Source of the DNA: CBDAKK01 sp965196605
Lineage (GTDB): Bacteria; Spirochaetota; Spirochaetia; WTKD01; G963693115
Assembly (NCBI GenBank): GCA_965196605.1
Contig: CBDAKK010000008.1
Span: 186,001 to 250,000 of the forward strand
Length of the DNA: 64,000 nt
Reading direction: 5' to 3'
Positions 61,373-64,000 of this stretch are shown here, in pieces. The position numbers were made by a program, and so were the translations under genes. The notes below the pieces were generated by a model. The model searched no databases, was not told where the DNA came from, and saw nothing but the letters and a program-made list of their open reading frames with translations. The stretch's first letter is position 1. Every line of letters starts with the position of its first letter.

Positions 61373-61499
61373 GGTTCGCTAATGTTACACATAATTTGCG
61401 TTCGTGTCTTGCTCCCTATGGCGTAGCACCTCAAGGTACTTACGCATATGGGTAGATACAGTCGCGCGTAAGCGCAAAAGGCGTTCGCTGAATGCTCTG

Positions 61500-61530
61500 G
61501 GGTGTGGGGGCTTGCCCCCACAAAGCGCAC
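61500..61530. repeat. G5/C5 palindrome of the dispersed family
   Basis: GGTGTGGGGGCTTGCCCCCAC followed by AAAGCGC. Same palindrome core as 37009-37028. Confidence 0.75.
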
Positions 61531-61617
61531 TCACACAAACTTACTTCCATACAATCTTCATATTTGCGCACAGTATCTATGTCATTACCTTTAGCATACA
61601 GGATGTTTTTTTTCTTT

Positions 61618-61671
61618 GATGCAAGCTCCATGTTTGCACCGCACAGCGGTGCTTATGCAGTAGTTTGCATC
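61618..61671. repeat. Nested hairpin unit 1
   Basis: The outer stem GATGCAA/TTGCATC (61618-61624 with 61665-61671) encloses an inner hairpin GCACCGC-ACA-GCGGTGC (61636-61652). The 54-bp unit is matched by unit 3 at 61780-61833, with differences that keep all pairs. Confidence 0.85.
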
Positions 61672-61698
61672 CCCTCGCTTCGCTCGCGACTTTGGTAC

Positions 61699-61745
61699 TT
61701 GCTATAAGCTCCATTTCTGTGTTGCTGCGCAACACTTATTTTAAT
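61699..61745. repeat. Nested hairpin unit 2, diverged
   Basis: It shares AAGCTCCAT and the inner-hairpin position with units 1 and 3. Its own inner stem is GTGTTGC-TGC-GCAACAC (61719-61735). The outer stem is not kept. Confidence 0.65.
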
Positions 61746-61779
61746 CGTTTCTAGCCGCTCGCCTTCGGCTCACGACTTT

Positions 61780-61833
61780 GGTGCAAGTTCCATGTTTGTG
61801 CCGCACAGCGGCACTTATGCAGTAGTTTGCACC
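61780..61833. repeat. Nested hairpin unit 3
   Basis: Outer stem GGTGCAA/TTGCACC and inner hairpin GTGCCGC-ACA-GCGGCAC (61798-61814). Compared with unit 1, three base pairs are changed on both sides, so pairing is preserved. Confidence 0.85.
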
Positions 61834-62049
61834 CGTACCATCCTTGGCAGCCAATGCGTAGCATCCCTGCTACGGCTGTCGCTACGCTCTCGACTCTTTT
61901 TGCATGCATAAAAAAAGAAAAAAAAGAACAGTCATCCGAGCGTATGTCATAGCAGGTGCGGCTGCTTGACCGCAGAAAGCGCGCACATACACTGCGTTAG
62001 CAAAATTGCGATAGCTCACACGCGCTAAGCGCAGCACCGCGTCATACTC

Positions 62050-62150
62050 CAAAGGGGGTGTGGGGGCAGCTCCCCCACAAAGCGCTTATGCACATACCGC
62101 GTCTTACCCATGGGGGGCGTGGGGGACACTTCCCCCCACAAAGGCAACTT
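62050..62150. repeat. Two more G5/C5 palindromes
   Basis: GTGGGGGCAGCTCCCCCAC (near 62060-62079) and GTGGGGGACACTTCCCCCCAC (near 62119-62140), then AAGGCAACTTTGCCCCCAC. They complete the dispersed palindrome family in this spacer, just ahead of sdhA. The rest of 61373-62160 shows no gene. Confidence 0.7.
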
Positions 62151-62165
62151 TGCCCCCACATGTGG

Positions 62166-62171
62166 TATAAT
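62166..62171 (+). promoter_or_regulatory. -10 box of sdhA
   Basis: Consensus TATAAT ends 8 bases before ATG 62180; no Shine-Dalgarno is present. The -35 is not clear. Confidence 0.5.
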
Positions 62172-62179
62172 AAACCATC

Positions 62180-63955
62180 ATGAGTTCTATAACATATCAC
62201 GATTTTGATGTCATTGTAGTTGGTGGTGGTGGAGCGGGCTTGTATGCCGCGTTACAGGTGAGCGGGGTTACAAAACGAGTTGCGGTTGTTAGTAAGTTAT
62301 ACCCTATGCGTAGTCATACGGGTGCCGCACAAGGCGGGGTTGCCGCCTCTCTTGGAAATATGGGTGAAGATAGTCCCGAATGGCATGCTTACGACACGGT
62401 CAAGGGCGGCGATTATTTGGTTGATCAAAAGGCTGCGCTTATTTTGGCAGAAGATGCGCCAAAGGTTATATGCGACCTTGAGCATAAGGGCTTGCCGTTT
62501 TCTCGTACTGAGCAAGGAAAAATAGCGCAGCGCCGCTTTGGTGGGCACACGCACCATTTTGGTGAGGGGCCTATTATGCGTACCTGTTATGCTGCGGATA
62601 GGGTAGGGCACTTGATATTGCACACGCTTTATCAGCAATGCATAAAAAACGACATAACTTTTTTTGATGAGTACCACGTTATAAAGCTTTTGATGAATGG
62701 AAATACTGCGGTGGGTGTTGCTGCGGTACGAGTGGAGGATAGTTCGCTCCATGTGTTTAAGGCAAAGGCGGTGCTTTTTGCAACGGGAGGAGCGGGGCGT
62801 CTGTTTAAAATAACGTCGAATGCATTGGCTAACACGGGTGATGGTGCTGCGCTTTGCGCGCGTGCGGGTATTCCTGTGGAGGATTTTGAATTTTATCAGT
62901 TTCACCCTACGGGTATAAAAGACATTGGCGTGCTTATAACCGAGGGTACGCGTGGTGAAGGGGGCATACTGCGCAACAGAGACGGGGAGCCCTTTATGGA
63001 GCGCTACTCGCCCAAGCTGAAGGACTTAGCACCGCGCGATATGGTGGCGCGTTCTATTACGACAGAGTTGCTTGCGGGGCGTGGCATAGTGGGAAACAAG
63101 CAAATAGATGACTATGTGCATTTGGACGCCACGCATTTGGGGGCAGATGTGATAAATAATAAGTTGCCCGATGTGCGTGAGTTTTGCCAAACCTATGTTG
63201 GCATAGACCCCATAGAGCAACCCATACCCGTGCACCCTACGTCGCATTACACAATGGGCGGCATACCCACAAATAGTGACGGGCAAGTTGAATATTCAAA
63301 GCAACGTTACGAGGGCTTGTACGCTGCGGGAGAATGTGCATGCGTTTCGGTGCACGGGGCTAATCGTTTAGGTTCAAATAGTTTGTTGGAGCTTCTGGTT
63401 TTTGGGAGGCGTGCAGGTTTGCATATAGGCAGCTATTGTAATGGCGCTAGTGAGTGTGAAGTGCCTCAGTCTGAAATAGAGGATGCGCATGCCATATGGC
63501 AGGGTATTCTTGCGCGAAAAGAATCTGCAAAGAGTTCAGCGGCGCCGAGTATTGGTGAGGTGTACAATCGTATGCAGTTGCTTATGTCGGAGAAGGTTGG
63601 CGTGTTTCGGAATGAGCAGGGGCTTATAGAATGCGCAAAGGAGCTTGAGAATATTCGGCAGACTTACGCGGATGTGAAGGTGCACAATAATAGCACCGAC
63701 TATAATTACGATACCCTGCGGATTTTTGAAGTTGGTTGCATGATAGACCTTGCGGAGGTAGTTGTAGAGGGTGCAAGAATGCGCAAGGAGAGCCGTGGGG
63801 GGCACGCGCGTGAGGACTACCCCGAGCGTGATGATGAGAACTTTCTTAAGCACACTATGGCACATTTAGACATAAGTAAAGAAACCGGCCGCGTTAGCGT
63901 GGAATACGATGATGTGGATACGAGTATTTGGGAACCTAAACCGCGTGTGTATTAA
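62180..63955 (+). CDS. sdhA: Succinate dehydrogenase/fumarate reductase flavoprotein subunit
   Basis: 591 residues. FAD-binding VVGGGGAGLYAAL at 13-25; the covalent-FAD histidine is His46 in MRSHTGAAQGG. QFHPTGI and TRGEGGILRN, PRDMVARSI, HYTMGGIPTN and HGANRLGSNSLLEL are active-site and flavin motifs. It interconverts succinate and fumarate at the membrane; in an anaerobe with Nqr it may run as fumarate reductase. The next gene starts 34 bp later with AAGGAG and is probably the iron-sulphur subunit. Confidence 0.93.
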   Translation: MSSITYHDFDVIVVGGGGAGLYAALQVSGVTKRVAVVSKLYPMRSHTGAAQGGVAASLGNMGEDSPEWHAYDTVKGGDYLVDQKAALILAEDAPKVICDLEHKGLPFSRTEQGKIAQRRFGGHTHHFGEGPIMRTCYAADRVGHLILHTLYQQCIKNDITFFDEYHVIKLLMNGNTAVGVAAVRVEDSSLHVFKAKAVLFATGGAGRLFKITSNALANTGDGAALCARAGIPVEDFEFYQFHPTGIKDIGVLITEGTRGEGGILRNRDGEPFMERYSPKLKDLAPRDMVARSITTELLAGRGIVGNKQIDDYVHLDATHLGADVINNKLPDVREFCQTYVGIDPIEQPIPVHPTSHYTMGGIPTNSDGQVEYSKQRYEGLYAAGECACVSVHGANRLGSNSLLELLVFGRRAGLHIGSYCNGASECEVPQSEIEDAHAIWQGILARKESAKSSAAPSIGEVYNRMQLLMSEKVGVFRNEQGLIECAKELENIRQTYADVKVHNNSTDYNYDTLRIFEVGCMIDLAEVVVEGARMRKESRGGHAREDYPERDDENFLKHTMAHLDISKETGRVSVEYDDVDTSIWEPKPRVY

Positions 63956-63989
63956 GCGGGTGATGCAAAATTATTTTTAAGGAGATGCT

Positions 63990-64000
63990 ATGAAAACTAC
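63990..64000 (+). CDS. Start of the next gene, probably sdhB/frdB
   Basis: AAGGAG (63979-63984) precedes an ATG at 63990; only MKT is visible before the window ends. Its identity is inferred solely from the usual gene order after sdhA. Confidence 0.4.

Overview
The window looks like a piece of a Treponema-like spirochaete chromosome. The supporting signs are a MurA with aspartate in place of the catalytic cysteine, a Msp-like outer-membrane protein, BspA-type leucine-rich-repeat and DUF285 lipoproteins, a coiled-coil membrane protein resembling Borrelia Bdr proteins, an nqrBCDEF cluster with no nqrA beside it, and a gatCAB-aspS set for indirect aminoacylation. The genus is an inference; no rRNA is present to prove it.

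Layout. 1-3541: minus-strand block with a rhomboid protease, histidine genes (a HisIE with a decayed HisI half, and HisA) and lysA. 3663-7374: a Bdr-like gene with exact 33-bp repeats, then a 3-kb satellite of about 28 tandem copies of a ~106-bp hairpin-rich unit. 7375-12609: murA, a HAD phosphatase, a small membrane protein, aroH chorismate mutase, a lipoprotein split at an A9 tract and flanked by a duplicated piece of aroH, map, and another lipoprotein. 12813-21072: a sugar ABC importer with hexuronate genes (SDR, cupin, uxuA, RraA-like), interrupted by a reverse-strand lipoprotein hydrolase that carries two in-frame stops. 21155-22420: headless SF1 helicase remnant. 22562-27912: nqrBCDEF, aroC, rubredoxin. 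28158-32092: a DUF285 lipoprotein containing a 23-C homopolymer, tmRNA, a truncated outer-membrane protein tail overlapping the tmRNA 5' end, an AT-rich oxidoreductase and an IS30 relic. 32202-36978: 5-oxoproline (pxp) operon with an NRAMP transporter and a frameshifted DUF1445 gene. 37251-41605: a solute-binding-like protein, iadA-nhaC, and a repeat-flanked segment with a Bdr-like relic and a MITE-like element. 41606-47210: GntR regulator divergent from a sugar-acid operon (transaldolase, GNAT, denD-like dehydrogenase, gntP broken by a 64-bp tandem duplication, nagB). 47210-50012: dead IS1595 element and two sister LRR lipoproteins. 50234-58083: PLP lyase, NhaC, gatCAB, aspS. 58119-61313: ilvE divergent from a Msp-like gene. 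61338-62160: palindrome-rich spacer with three related hairpin units showing compensatory changes. 62180-end: sdhA and the start of the next gene, probably sdhB.

Two themes run through the window. First, several genes for surface or transport proteins are interrupted or made switchable by reversible lesions: an A9 tract, a C23 tract, a C6 tract and an exact 64-bp duplication. In three of these cases undoing one event restores an exact whole number of codons. Second, several genes (mostly lipoproteins, plus ilvE, sdhA and a PLP lyase) have a -10-like box only 6-9 bases before ATG and no Shine-Dalgarno sequence, which suggests leaderless transcripts alongside ordinary AGGAGG-led genes.

Pathways: histidine, lysine, chorismate/aromatic and branched-chain amino acids; peptidoglycan; hexuronate and sugar-acid breakdown; 5-oxoproline and isoaspartyl-dipeptide use; sodium-linked energetics (Nqr, two NhaC antiporters).
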